Below are positions 18,560-27,253 of a stretch of DNA of 64,000 nt, piece after piece. The notes beneath the pieces are model-generated. The model had not been told where the DNA came from and did not search any database. It saw nothing but the letters and a program-made list of their open reading frames with translations. Position numbers and translations under genes: made by a program. Within the stretch, counting starts at the first letter, position 1; each line of letters opens with the position of its first letter. The stretch comes from Hyphomicrobiales bacterium (GTDB lineage: Bacteria; Pseudomonadota; Alphaproteobacteria; Rhizobiales; Beijerinckiaceae): contig CANGLU010000003.1 of assembly GCA_947455025.1 (NCBI GenBank), forward strand, positions 19,867 to 83,866, read 5' to 3'.

Positions 18560-18582
18560 GACTTTCAAAAGAATTGAAAGTC
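18560..18582. promoter_or_regulatory. Perfect 9-bp dyad upstream of the acyl-CoA ligase
   Basis: GACTTTCAA (18560-18568) and TTGAAAGTC (18574-18582) are exact inverted copies around AAGAA, 45 bases before the ligase start. It could be an operator or an RNA hairpin that ends transcription from the pseudogene region. No T-run follows, which favours an operator. Confidence 0.4.
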
Positions 18583-18627
18583 ACCCGATAGCCCGCTACG
18601 ACTAGGGAAAGTAGGGGAGAAAGAACG

Positions 18628-20256
18628 ATGGTTTCGTCGATTTATGATCGTGATCTGGATAAAAACCCAGCCAATTATCGGCCTTTAACCCCGACGGCGT
18701 TTTTAGAGCGCACGGCGGATGTTTTTCCGGATCATATTGCCATTATTCATGGCGCGCTTCGTCGCACCTATCGTGAATTTCATGCCCGTTCAAAACGATT
18801 GGCTTCGGCCCTGGTCAAGCGCGGTATCGGGCGCGGGGATACGGTTGCCGTATTGTTGGCCAATACGCCCGCCATGCTCGAATGCCATTATGGGGTGCCA
18901 ATGACGGGGGCGGTGCTCAATACGCTCAACACGCGCCTTGATGCGGCCATTCTTGCGTTTTCGCTTGATCATGGTGAAGCTAAGATTGTAATCGTTGACC
19001 GCGAGTTTTCCAAGGTGATGAAAGAAGCCTTGGCGCAATGCCAAGCCAAGCCGCTTGTGATCGACTATGATGATCCCGAATTTACCGGTCCCGGCGAGCG
19101 TCTCGGCTCGATGGAATACGAAGAATTTTTGCGGGAGGGTAGCGAGGATTATGCACGTGCAGCGCCGGATGATGAATGGGATGCCATTTCGCTGAATTAT
19201 ACGTCGGGCACAACGGGCAATCCGAAAGGTGTCGTTTACCACCATCGCGGTGCTTATTTGTTGGCGCAAGGCAATGTGCTGACGTGTAATATGGCCAAGC
19301 ATCCGGTTTATCTTTGGACCTTGCCGATGTTCCATTGCAACGGGTGGTGCTTTCCGTGGTCGATCTCGGTTGCGGCCGGAACGCATGTCTGCTTGCGGCA
19401 AGTGCGCGCCAAGCTGATGTATGAAGCGATTGCCGAGCATAAGGTGACGCATTTGTGCGGTGCGCCGATTGTGATGTCGACGCTTCTCAACGCACCCGAT
19501 GATGAGAAAAAGCCATTGCCGCATGTGGTTGAGTTTTTCACAGCCGCCGCACCGCCACCCGCTGCCGTATTGGGCGCGATGAAAGTTGCAGGCTTTAATG
19601 TGACGCATCTTTATGGGCTGACGGAGACTTATGGTCCGGCGGTTGTCAATGATTGGCAAGCGGATTGGGACGCTTTGGAGCCAGTGGCACAAGCGGCTAA
19701 AAAATCCCGCCAAGGCGTGCGGTATACGGCGCTGGAAGCTCTCGATATCATCGATCCTGAAACGATGAAGCCTGTGCCAAAAGATGGTGAAACGATGGGC
19801 GAGGCCATGTTTGCCGGAAACGTGGTGATGAAGGGCTATCTTAAAAACAAAAAAGCAACCGATGACGCGTTTGCCGGTGGCTGGTTCCATTCAGGCGATT
19901 TAGGAGTGCGCCATCCCGACGGTTATATTCAACTGAAAGACCGCTCAAAAGACATCATCATTTCGGGTGGCGAGAATATTTCGTCGATTGAAGTGGAAGA
20001 TGCGTTGTTCAAGCATCCATCCGTCCAAGCGGCGGCGGTGGTCGCGCGTCCTGATGATAAATGGGGCGAAACGCCGTGCGCCTTTGTCGAGTTAAAGCCG
20101 GGCAAAACGGCCAGCTCGGAAGAATTGATCGCCTGGTGCCGCGAACATCTGGCGGGCTACAAGATTCCACGCACCATCGTGTTTGAAGATTTGCCTAAAA
20201 CATCGACGGGTAAGATACAGAAATTTGTGTTGCGGGATCGCGCCAAGGGGATGTGA
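18628..20256 (+). CDS. AMP-forming acyl-CoA ligase (medium-chain / DmdB-like)
   Basis: 542 aa, ANL superfamily. The AMP-binding P-loop YTSGTTGNPKGVVYHH is near residue 190, the adenine-binding HLYGLTETYGPAV near 330, and the C-terminal catalytic lysine lies in PKTSTGKIQKFVLR near residue 530. A good ribosome binding site (GGGGAGAAAG) precedes the ATG. Relatives include medium-chain fatty acid and 3-methylthiopropionate CoA ligases; the sequence does not choose between them. It sits between the flavoprotein relic and zapA, and converges on zapA with a 9-base gap. A role in amine catabolism is possible but unsupported. Confidence 0.85.
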   Translation: MVSSIYDRDLDKNPANYRPLTPTAFLERTADVFPDHIAIIHGALRRTYREFHARSKRLASALVKRGIGRGDTVAVLLANTPAMLECHYGVPMTGAVLNTLNTRLDAAILAFSLDHGEAKIVIVDREFSKVMKEALAQCQAKPLVIDYDDPEFTGPGERLGSMEYEEFLREGSEDYARAAPDDEWDAISLNYTSGTTGNPKGVVYHHRGAYLLAQGNVLTCNMAKHPVYLWTLPMFHCNGWCFPWSISVAAGTHVCLRQVRAKLMYEAIAEHKVTHLCGAPIVMSTLLNAPDDEKKPLPHVVEFFTAAAPPPAAVLGAMKVAGFNVTHLYGLTETYGPAVVNDWQADWDALEPVAQAAKKSRQGVRYTALEALDIIDPETMKPVPKDGETMGEAMFAGNVVMKGYLKNKKATDDAFAGGWFHSGDLGVRHPDGYIQLKDRSKDIIISGGENISSIEVEDALFKHPSVQAAAVVARPDDKWGETPCAFVELKPGKTASSEELIAWCREHLAGYKIPRTIVFEDLPKTSTGKIQKFVLRDRAKGM

Positions 20257-20265
20257 CGTGTTCGG

Positions 20266-20631
20266 TTAATCGCCCGTTCCGCCAAGCCGCGTCGCAATTT
20301 CTTCAATGCGGGTGGCGGCGCTGGCAATCGCGGAAGCAATCTCGGCTTCGGTTTTGCTGGTTGCCTGTTCGATCATCATCCGATCGTCTTTAAGGCTTGC
20401 CAGGTCAGCGGTGAGGGCGGCTACCCTGTTCTTAATTTCTTCGCGCTCGTCCATGAAAGTGATGGCGGCCATGACGACGAGGCGGCTGTCACCAATCTCG
20501 CCAAAGGCAGCACGCATTTCATTGATCTTGCTGTCGAGCTCGGCAGCTAACCGGATCAAATGCGCTTCTTGCCCGTCATTGCACGCAATGCGGTAAATTT
20601 TATCGGCGACGGTGACGGTTACCTGACCCAT
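20266..20631 (-). CDS. zapA: Cell division protein ZapA
   Basis: 121 aa. The N-terminal half (QVTVTVADKIYRIACNDGQE and LAAELDSKINEMRAAFGEIG) is the ZapA globular domain; the second half is a coiled coil from about residue 65, as in other ZapA proteins. It stabilises FtsZ bundles at the division site. The gene starts 8 bases after the DUF4164 stop, so they form an operon. The 6S RNA gene that often follows zapA is not present here, since the acyl-CoA ligase gene ends only 9 bases away. Confidence 0.87.
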   Translation of the reverse strand: MGQVTVTVADKIYRIACNDGQEAHLIRLAAELDSKINEMRAAFGEIGDSRLVVMAAITFMDEREEIKNRVAALTADLASLKDDRMMIEQATSKTEAEIASAIASAATRIEEIATRLGGTGD

Positions 20632-20639
20632 GCCGCCCC

Positions 20640-20933
20640 CTATTCCCGCTGCCCAAGATCGCCCATGACTTCACGGACGAGCGTGGTGGCACGGTCAACG
20701 CGGCGGCCTAATTCACCGGTGATGGCATCCAAACGCGCGGCTTTGGCCAATGCGCCGTCAAGATCAAGAGCAATTTGGGCGCGATCATCCTGCATTACGG
20801 CGAGTTCGCGCTTGAGCGTTTCGATGGAACGGTCGTCCTGAGCGCGGCGCGACACAACGGCCTCAAGCGCGGTAACCGCATTCCTGAGTTGGCCCAAAGC
20901 CTGCGTAATGGCTGGAGAAACCGCCTTCGCCAT
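20640..20933 (-). CDS. DUF4164 coiled-coil protein
   Basis: 97 aa, strongly helical with heptad-like spacing (QLRNAVTALEAVVSRRAQ, ETLKRELAVMQDDRAQIALD). It matches the small DUF4164 proteins that precede zapA in Hyphomicrobiales. Function is unknown; its constant pairing with ZapA suggests a cell division role. It ends with TAG, one of four genes in the window that do. In related genomes, as I recall, this pair lies back to back with tkt, whereas here tkt is about 15 kb away. Confidence 0.82.
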   Translation of the reverse strand: MAKAVSPAITQALGQLRNAVTALEAVVSRRAQDDRSIETLKRELAVMQDDRAQIALDLDGALAKAARLDAITGELGRRVDRATTLVREVMGDLGQRE

Positions 20934-21078
20934 ATCCTCGCTTCACCTCATTGCTGACCCGTCAGAACCGGCAAAAGCCGGAATCGTCGAGACGATTCAG
21001 CGTTCTCGGTGAAAGACTTTAGGTGACAACTGAAGCAAACGTCAATTGCGAGAGTTACGCCGCTAACAGCCTATTTCC

Positions 21079-22623
21079 TCAATAGGCCGCATCCGGCATG
21101 GAGGCTTTCTTGCGCTCAATATAGTCGCGAAGGGCCTCATCCACGCCCGGATCAATCGCGGGAGCCTCATATTCGGAGAGCATCCGCTTCCAGATCGCGT
21201 TGGCGCGCTGGGAGTGATCCTTGCGGCCTTCGGCATCCCATTGCTCGAACGAATTGTTGTCAGCGACTGGGGAACGGTAGAACGCGTTCTCGAAATTGGC
21301 TTGCGTGTGCGCGGAGCCTAAGAAATGACCGCCGGGAGGCACTTCGCGGAAGGCGTCCATGGCTTGGCCGTTCTCGCTCATATCAATGCCCTTGGCGAGG
21401 ACATGCATGGCGCCGAGCTGGTCCATATCCATGATCAGCTTCTCATAGGACGAGGCCAAACCGCCTTCCATCCAGCCCGCTGAATGGAGCACGAAATTGG
21501 TGCCTGCCAGCAAAGTTGGCATCAGGGTATTGGCGCTCTCATAGGCCGCTTGTGCGTCCGGAAGCTTGGAGGCGCAGAGCGAACCACCCGTGCGGAACGG
21601 CATTTTCATGCGGCGGGCGAGCTGGGCTGCGCCGAAAATGGCAAGCGAGCCTTCCGGCGTGCCGAAGGTTGGCGCGCCCGACTGCATCGAGAGCGTCGAG
21701 ACGAAGGTGCCGAAAATCACCGGAGCACCGGGGCGAACCAGCTGCACAAACGAGGTGCCTGCCCATACTTCGGCCAAAACCTGCGTTAGCGTGCCGGCAA
21801 TCGTCACCGGGCTCATGGCGCCTGACAAAATAAACGGCGTGATGATGCAGGCTTGGTTGTTGCGGGCATAGACTTCCGCCGCGCCGAGCATCGTATTGTC
21901 CCACACCATCGGCGAATTCGCATTGATCAGCGATGTGCAGACCGTGTTGTTTTGCAAGAAATCCTCACCGAAGAGGATTTTCGACATGTTAACCGTATCC
22001 TGCGCGCGGTCGGGATGGGTTACCGAGCCCATATAGGCTTTGTCGGAATGGCGCATATGCGCGTAAACCATCTCCAAATGCCGCTTATTGACAGGCAAAT
22101 CGACTGGTTCGCACACCGTTCCGCCCGAATGATGCATATTCGGGCTCATATAAGCGAGTTTCACGAAATTCTGGAAATCCTCGATCGTGCCGTAGCGACG
22201 GCCTTTATCGAGATCATGCACGAAAGGCGAGCCGTAAACCGGGGCAAAAACGGTATTTTTGCCACCAATCTGGACGTTACGGGCCGAATTGCGGGCATGC
22301 TGGGTATATTCTGACGGAACCGTGGATATCAGCTTTTTGGCCAAACCGCGCGGAAAGCGGACACGTTCGCCTTGAATGTCGCAGCCCGCATCTTTCAGCA
22401 ATTTCAATGCGTTAGGGTAGTCGCGGAACTCAATGCCGATCTCTTCGAGAAGCGTTTCGGCATTATGTTCGATGATCTGCATCGCCTCTTCGGAGAGAAA
22501 CTCGACGATGGGGCTGTTGCGGGTAATATACGGAATGGAGGCGCCACCGCGGGTCGCACGGGCCGAGCGGCGCGCTTCGCGGCCACGACGTTCATGGTGC
22601 ACTTCTGGGGTCGTATCGTTCAT
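21079..22623 (-). CDS. Trimethylamine methyltransferase (MttB) superfamily protein, non-pyrrolysine type, copy 2
   Basis: 514 aa from the ATG at 22623, seven bases after GGGAG; the ATG at 22629 is too close to that site. It is closely similar to copy 1 along its whole length, sharing for instance DKGRRYGTIEDFQNFVKLAY, EPVDLPVNKRHLEMVYAHM and ASKLPDAQAAYESANT. It has no internal stop codon, so no pyrrolysine. It is divergent from the dimethylglycine dehydrogenase-corrinoid operon, which makes it the most likely partner of that corrinoid protein. Glycine betaine as methyl donor, yielding dimethylglycine for the neighbour enzyme, is the simplest inference. Confidence 0.9.
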   Translation of the reverse strand: MNDTTPEVHHERRGREARRSARATRGGASIPYITRNSPIVEFLSEEAMQIIEHNAETLLEEIGIEFRDYPNALKLLKDAGCDIQGERVRFPRGLAKKLISTVPSEYTQHARNSARNVQIGGKNTVFAPVYGSPFVHDLDKGRRYGTIEDFQNFVKLAYMSPNMHHSGGTVCEPVDLPVNKRHLEMVYAHMRHSDKAYMGSVTHPDRAQDTVNMSKILFGEDFLQNNTVCTSLINANSPMVWDNTMLGAAEVYARNNQACIITPFILSGAMSPVTIAGTLTQVLAEVWAGTSFVQLVRPGAPVIFGTFVSTLSMQSGAPTFGTPEGSLAIFGAAQLARRMKMPFRTGGSLCASKLPDAQAAYESANTLMPTLLAGTNFVLHSAGWMEGGLASSYEKLIMDMDQLGAMHVLAKGIDMSENGQAMDAFREVPPGGHFLGSAHTQANFENAFYRSPVADNNSFEQWDAEGRKDHSQRANAIWKRMLSEYEAPAIDPGVDEALRDYIERKKASMPDAAY

Positions 22624-22927
22624 CGCCATTCTCCCAACCGAACATGCTCACGCCGTCGCGAGCCTATTGCCGTTTTTAAGCGTCCAATTCGTGCGTGACT
22701 GCTTTATTCGCGTCACTTCTTGCCGGAGACCGTCATGTCCCATGAGGCAAGTTCATTTGAGACATGAGCCAATCCGATTTTTGCCATCCGGTTGCCGAGG
22801 TGACGCGGGCGGAACATCCGGCGTCGAAATGTCGGTAGCAGGATGCCGCATGATCTAGGACGGTGGGGATAGGATAAAGAGGGCTTTTCGGCCCAGTCAC
22901 ATTATTTTTCGATCAGGAGCTCACGCC
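22624..22927. promoter_or_regulatory. Divergent control region between mttB copy 2 and the dehydrogenase-corrinoid operon
   Basis: The 304 bases contain no convincing gene. An imperfect dyad CATGTCCCA (22734-22742) / TGAGACATG (22758-22766), eight of nine positions matching, is a weak operator candidate. The site AGGAG lies nine bases before the dehydrogenase ATG. I see no B12 riboswitch features. Confidence 0.4.
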
Positions 22928-25438
22928 ATGAAATCAACCGCACGGGTCGTCGTTATTGGCGGAGGCGTAGTCGGCGTCGGAACGCTGTATCATCTGGCCA
23001 AGAAGGGCTGGACCGATGTGGCCCTGATTGAGCGCAAAGAGCTGACCTCGGGCTCGACCTGGCACGCGGCAGGCCTCTTGCCTTTGTTTAATATGAGCTA
23101 TTCGGTTGGCCAGTTGCACAAATATTCGGTCAATCTCTATGGCAGCCTTGAGGCTGAGACCGGGCAATCGGTTGGTTTTAAGAAGGTTTCGAATATTCGT
23201 CTTGCCCGCACGCAAACGCGGTGGGACGAGTTTATGTATTATGCCGGTGTGGCTGAAACGATTGGCGTCAAGGTCAATCGCTTAACGCCCGCTCAGGTCA
23301 AGGAGATTTGGCCGCTCTGTGAAACGGACGGTTTGCTCGGTGCCATTCAGCATCCGGATGACGGGTATATTCAACCCGCCGATCTCACCCAGGCCTTCGC
23401 CAAAGGCGCGCGTAACCGTGGCGCAGAAATTTACCGCAACACGACGGTGATTGGTATTGAGCGGACACGCTCGGGCGAATGGCTGGTGAAAACCGATCAG
23501 GGCGATATCACCTGCGAGCATATTGTTTCAGCTTCAGGCAATTTTGCGCGCCAGACGGGCAAGATGCTGGGTCTCGATATTCCGGTGATCCCTGTCGAGC
23601 ATCAATATATTGTCACCGAGCCGCATCCTTTGGTGCAAGAACGCCATGCGAAGGGACTTCCAGAAATGGGCGTGCTGCGCGAGGCCGATTCATCCTGGTA
23701 TCTGCGCGAGGAAGCGGGCGGCTTTATTCTCGGGCCTTATGAGAAGGGCGCGCCGGTTTGCTATGTCGATGGTCCTGCCAAAGATTCGGAATATGAATTG
23801 TTTCAGGAAGATTTGGACCGTCTTGCGCCGCATATTGAAGCAGCGATTGCACGCGTTCCTGCTTTCGGCGAAGTGGGCGTTAAGAAAGTTTATAATGGCG
23901 CTATCGCTTATACGCCGGATGGTAATCCGATTGTTGGCCCCGCATGGGACTTGCCGAATGTTTGGCTTAATGAAGGCCACAGCTTTGGTGTGACGGCGGC
24001 GGGTGGTGCTGGTTGGCAGCTTGCGGAATGGATCGTTGATGGCGAATCAACTGTTGATATGATGGGCGTCGATCCGCGTCGTTTCGGCCCTTATGCGGGT
24101 CGCGGCTATCTTCGCCAAAAGAATGAAGAAGCCTATGCTAATGTGTTCACGCCGCATTTCCCGGATGAAGAGCGCGTTGCAGCACGTCCATTAAAGACGG
24201 CGCCTTGCTATGACCGGATGAAGGCACTCGGCGCGGTGTTTGGATCGGTTTATGGCTGGGAGCGGCCCAATTGGTTCGCGCCGGCGGGCTATGAAGTCTC
24301 GGCGGCCGAGCTCAATGTTGACGATGTTCTTACCAATGAAAATCACGCTCCTCCGGCGGAGGATGGCAAGATCAAGGAAAAATGGAGCTTCCGTCGTTCC
24401 AACTATTTCCCGTTTGTTGGAGAAGAGTGCAAAGCCGTTACGAATGGTGTCGGTTTGCAGGACATGTCGGCCTTTGCGAAATGTATCGTCTCTGGTCCGG
24501 GCGCTCGCGCATGGCTTGATTCCATTCTCGCCAATCGCATTCCAAAGAAGCAGGGCCGCGTAGCGCTGACGCATCTTCTGTCCAAGAATGGCGGCGTTCG
24601 TGCAGAATTTACGGTGTATGAAAGCGCGCCGGATGTGTTTTATCTCGTCTCGGCGGGCGCATTGGAGCGGCACGATCACGATACGTTGAAAAAGCTATTG
24701 CCGAGCGATGGCAGCGTGAAGTTTACGCCGATCACCACGGCCTATGGCGTGCTGGTGTTGGCGGGTCCAAAATCACGCGAAGTGCTTCAGACCTTAACGG
24801 ATGCGGATTTGTCGAATGAGGCCTTCCCTTGGCTTTCGGGCCAGCGGATCTCGGTCGGTGCGGCGCAATGCGATGTTCTGCGCGTCAATTTCGTGGGCGA
24901 GCTCGGCTATGAGTTCCACCATCCGATTGAAATGCAAAACTACATTTTCGATTTGCTGATGAAGGCGGGCGCTAAGTTCGGCATTCGTCCCTTTGGTATC
25001 CGGGCGATGATGTCGATGGCGCTTGAAAAATCCTATCGCCTGGTCGGCCGTGAAATGTCGATTGAATATGCAGCGTTCGAATCGGGACTGCAGCGTTTTG
25101 TCCACCCGAACAAGGGCGACTTTATCGGACGTGACGCGCTGGTGGCCTGGCAGCAAAAGGGCTTCAAGAACAATTTCGTCACCATGGAAATCCATCATGT
25201 TGACGATTGCGATGCCCGTGGCTCGGAGCCGATTTATCAGGGCGACAAGGTAGTTGGCCGTTGCACTTCGGGGGGATTTGGCTGGCGAACTGGCAAATCC
25301 TTGGCGCTAGGCATGGTGGCACCTGAATTTTCTGCGATCGGAACCGAGCTTCAGGTGGTAATCCTCGGCAAAACGTACCGGGCGACGGTTATTCCAGAAT
25401 CGCCGTTTGATCCGGAAAATGAGAAGCTCCGGGCGTAA
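22928..25438 (+). CDS. Dimethylglycine/sarcosine dehydrogenase-type FAD enzyme fused to a GcvT domain
   Basis: 836 aa. Residues 1-400 form a DAO-type FAD domain: dinucleotide motif VVVIGGGVVGVGTLYHLAKK and, at residues 43-49, STWHAAG, whose His46 corresponds to the residue that binds FAD covalently in dimethylglycine dehydrogenase. A linker (FAO_M-like) is followed by an aminomethyltransferase GCV_T domain (about 475-830) including VLVLAGPKSREVLQ and VGELGYEFHHP. The family demethylates N-methylglycines oxidatively and passes the carbon to THF as 5,10-methylene-THF. It heads the plus-strand operon with the corrinoid protein, consistent with removing the second methyl of betaine after an MttB enzyme removes the first. 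Confidence 0.9.
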   Translation: MKSTARVVVIGGGVVGVGTLYHLAKKGWTDVALIERKELTSGSTWHAAGLLPLFNMSYSVGQLHKYSVNLYGSLEAETGQSVGFKKVSNIRLARTQTRWDEFMYYAGVAETIGVKVNRLTPAQVKEIWPLCETDGLLGAIQHPDDGYIQPADLTQAFAKGARNRGAEIYRNTTVIGIERTRSGEWLVKTDQGDITCEHIVSASGNFARQTGKMLGLDIPVIPVEHQYIVTEPHPLVQERHAKGLPEMGVLREADSSWYLREEAGGFILGPYEKGAPVCYVDGPAKDSEYELFQEDLDRLAPHIEAAIARVPAFGEVGVKKVYNGAIAYTPDGNPIVGPAWDLPNVWLNEGHSFGVTAAGGAGWQLAEWIVDGESTVDMMGVDPRRFGPYAGRGYLRQKNEEAYANVFTPHFPDEERVAARPLKTAPCYDRMKALGAVFGSVYGWERPNWFAPAGYEVSAAELNVDDVLTNENHAPPAEDGKIKEKWSFRRSNYFPFVGEECKAVTNGVGLQDMSAFAKCIVSGPGARAWLDSILANRIPKKQGRVALTHLLSKNGGVRAEFTVYESAPDVFYLVSAGALERHDHDTLKKLLPSDGSVKFTPITTAYGVLVLAGPKSREVLQTLTDADLSNEAFPWLSGQRISVGAAQCDVLRVNFVGELGYEFHHPIEMQNYIFDLLMKAGAKFGIRPFGIRAMMSMALEKSYRLVGREMSIEYAAFESGLQRFVHPNKGDFIGRDALVAWQQKGFKNNFVTMEIHHVDDCDARGSEPIYQGDKVVGRCTSGGFGWRTGKSLALGMVAPEFSAIGTELQVVILGKTYRATVIPESPFDPENEKLRA

Positions 25439-25561
25439 GAGCTCCAGTCGACCTGTCGGAAATGGGGCATCCTACGTCCCAAATCCGACAGAAACCTCGA
25501 CGGAAGGGTTCTAATCCGGTAAAGCGGTTTAAATGGACCGAATTTTGAAGGGTGGCAACGC

Positions 25562-26251
25562 ATGTCCGACGGCGATCTTGATCTGAACACGCTTTCCGAC
25601 GACGAACTCGTCGAGCAGATGCATGATGACCTCTATGATGGTCTTGGCGAAGAAATCGTCGAGAGCGTCCATATTTTGCTGGGTCGCAAATGGACACCCT
25701 ACGATATTCTGACGAAGGCGCTCGTCGAAGGCATGCGCATCGTCGGTGTCGATTTCCGCGACGGCATTTTGTTTGTGCCGGAAGTGTTGATGTCGGCGAA
25801 CGCGATGAAGGCCGGAATGCAGCTTTTGCGTCCCCTTCTTGCCGAGACCGGCGCGCCGAAAGTTGGCAAGATGGTCATTGGCACCGTGAAGGGTGACATT
25901 CATGACATCGGCAAAAACCTTGTCTGCATGATGATGGAAGGCGCAGGTTTCGAAGTGATTGATCTCGGGATCAACAATCCGGTCGAAAAATATCTTGAAG
26001 CCATTGAAGAACATAAGCCAGACATTCTGGGCATGTCGGCGCTTTTGACGACGACCATGCCTTATATGAAAGTTGTGATCGACACGCTTAAGGAAAAGGG
26101 CATGCGCAACGACTACCTCGTTCTCGTTGGCGGTGCACCTCTCAATGAAGCTTTCGCAGAAGCCATTGGCGCAGATGCCTATTGCCGTGATGCCGCGGTT
26201 GCCGTTGAAACGGCGAAGTCGTTGCTGTCGCAACGCACGATCCGCGCTTAA
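25562..26251 (+). CDS. Methylamine/betaine methyltransferase corrinoid protein (MtbC/MtgC-like)
   Basis: 229 aa. The N-terminal helical cap domain (about 1-95) precedes a B12-binding Rossmann domain with the base-off motif DIHDIG at residues 112-117; His114 is the lower cobalt ligand. The stretch SALLTTTMPYM and the late VGGAPLNEAFAEAIGAD complete the cobalamin site. It receives a methyl group from an MttB enzyme as methyl-Co(III) and hands it to the THF methyltransferase encoded at 28888-29802. It lies 123 bases after the dehydrogenase gene. Length and domain order match cognate corrinoid proteins rather than methionine synthase. Confidence 0.92.
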   Translation: MSDGDLDLNTLSDDELVEQMHDDLYDGLGEEIVESVHILLGRKWTPYDILTKALVEGMRIVGVDFRDGILFVPEVLMSANAMKAGMQLLRPLLAETGAPKVGKMVIGTVKGDIHDIGKNLVCMMMEGAGFEVIDLGINNPVEKYLEAIEEHKPDILGMSALLTTTMPYMKVVIDTLKEKGMRNDYLVLVGGAPLNEAFAEAIGADAYCRDAAVAVETAKSLLSQRTIRA

Positions 26252-26299
26252 TCGGGAAACCGTTTCGTCGATCATTCTATAACCAAGGGAGGATGCCTC

Positions 26300-26941
26300 A
26301 TGGCCCATGCCGTACCGCTTCCTCCCAAGACGCTTGTGATTGCCTGCGGCGCACTTGCGCGAGAATTGATCGATGCCAAGCGGTTAAATCAGCTTGAGCA
26401 TCTCGACATCACCTGCCTGCCGGCGATCTGGCATAACAGCCCCGAAAAAATTCCCGAAGGTGTGCGCGGAAAAATCCGCAAAGCGCGCGGCAAATATGAC
26501 CACATTCTGTGTCTTTACGGGGATTGCGGAACGGGCGGAATGTTGGACGCGGTCTTAAAAGAAGAAGGCGTTGAGCGGATCGAAGGCGATCATTGCTACG
26601 CGTTTTATGCGAAGCCCGGTGAATTTGATGCGTTGATGAAAGAGGAAATCGGGACGTTTTTTTTGACCGACTATCTCGTCAGGCATTTTGATCGGTTGAT
26701 CATTCAAGGTCTTGGCATTGATCGCCATGCTCAATTGATGGGCGTTTACTTCGGAAACTACAAAAGAGTGGTTTATCTCGCCCAATTCCCCGACGCGACT
26801 TTGGAAAAGAAGGCGCGAAAGGCTGCTGAACGAATTGGCTTAAACTTTGAAATGCGGGTTACGGGTGTTGGCGGTCTCGAAACCTTTGTAACGGGGCAAG
26901 GTCGCACGCATACCGCTCCTGATTTATTGGCGAGGAACTGA
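26300..26941 (+). CDS. DUF1638 family protein of the corrinoid methyltransfer cluster
   Basis: 213 aa. Recognised by IACGALARELIDA near the N terminus, LCLYGDCGTGG near residue 75 and an HCYAFYAKPGEF segment near residue 97. Conserved Cys and His in these three motifs suggest a metal or cofactor site. The biochemical role is unknown; members occur near corrinoid methyltransferases in anaerobes too. It starts 48 bases after the corrinoid gene, preceded by GGGAGGATG. No membrane segment or signal peptide is seen, so it is presumably cytoplasmic. Confidence 0.85.
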   Translation: MAHAVPLPPKTLVIACGALARELIDAKRLNQLEHLDITCLPAIWHNSPEKIPEGVRGKIRKARGKYDHILCLYGDCGTGGMLDAVLKEEGVERIEGDHCYAFYAKPGEFDALMKEEIGTFFLTDYLVRHFDRLIIQGLGIDRHAQLMGVYFGNYKRVVYLAQFPDATLEKKARKAAERIGLNFEMRVTGVGGLETFVTGQGRTHTAPDLLARN

Positions 26942-26947
26942 AACATT

Positions 26948-27253
26948 ATGGCTAATCTCACGATCGTTTATTGGCGCGATATTCCGGCGCAAGTGATTGT
27001 TAAACAGGGACGCACGGCGGCAAAGCGCGAATTGCCCGAGCGCTTTGTGACATCCATTGATGCGGCCGCGATGAAAGCTGGCGCGCGCGACACGGATAGC
27101 TATTTGGCCGATTGGCGCCGTGCTGATCCCATTCCCGTTGGTGATGATTTGGAAGCCGAGGCGCAAGCTTGGGCCGATAAGATTGAGGCTGACTATCCTA
27201 ACGAGCGCTTAGCGGCGCTCGCCAAGGCCGGCGGCTATGAGGAGGCGAAATAA
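26948..27253 (+). CDS. Small 'virulence factor' (PF13769-like) protein
   Basis: 101 aa. The start LTIVYWRDIPAQVIVKQG and the RELPERFVTSIDAAAMKAG stretch fit the small family labelled 'virulence factor'. Despite that name, its placement between DUF1638 and the MetV-like gene argues for a role in methyl transfer. The gene starts 6 bases after the DUF1638 stop, and its stop overlaps the next ATG by one base (TAATG). The C-terminal half is acidic and helical (EAEAQAWADKIEADYP). Function unknown. Confidence 0.8.
   Translation: MANLTIVYWRDIPAQVIVKQGRTAAKRELPERFVTSIDAAAMKAGARDTDSYLADWRRADPIPVGDDLEAEAQAWADKIEADYPNERLAALAKAGGYEEAK

Noticed and set aside
18790..19890. 366-aa open frame on the minus strand
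   Set aside because: Antisense of the AMP-forming acyl-CoA ligase; low-complexity Arg/His composition.
20256..20266. 6S RNA next to zapA
   Set aside because: The RNA often follows zapA, but only 9 bases separate zapA from the convergent ligase gene.
22624..22927. Cobalamin riboswitch upstream of the corrinoid operon
   Set aside because: No B12-box-like sequence or fitting stem pattern was recognised on either strand.
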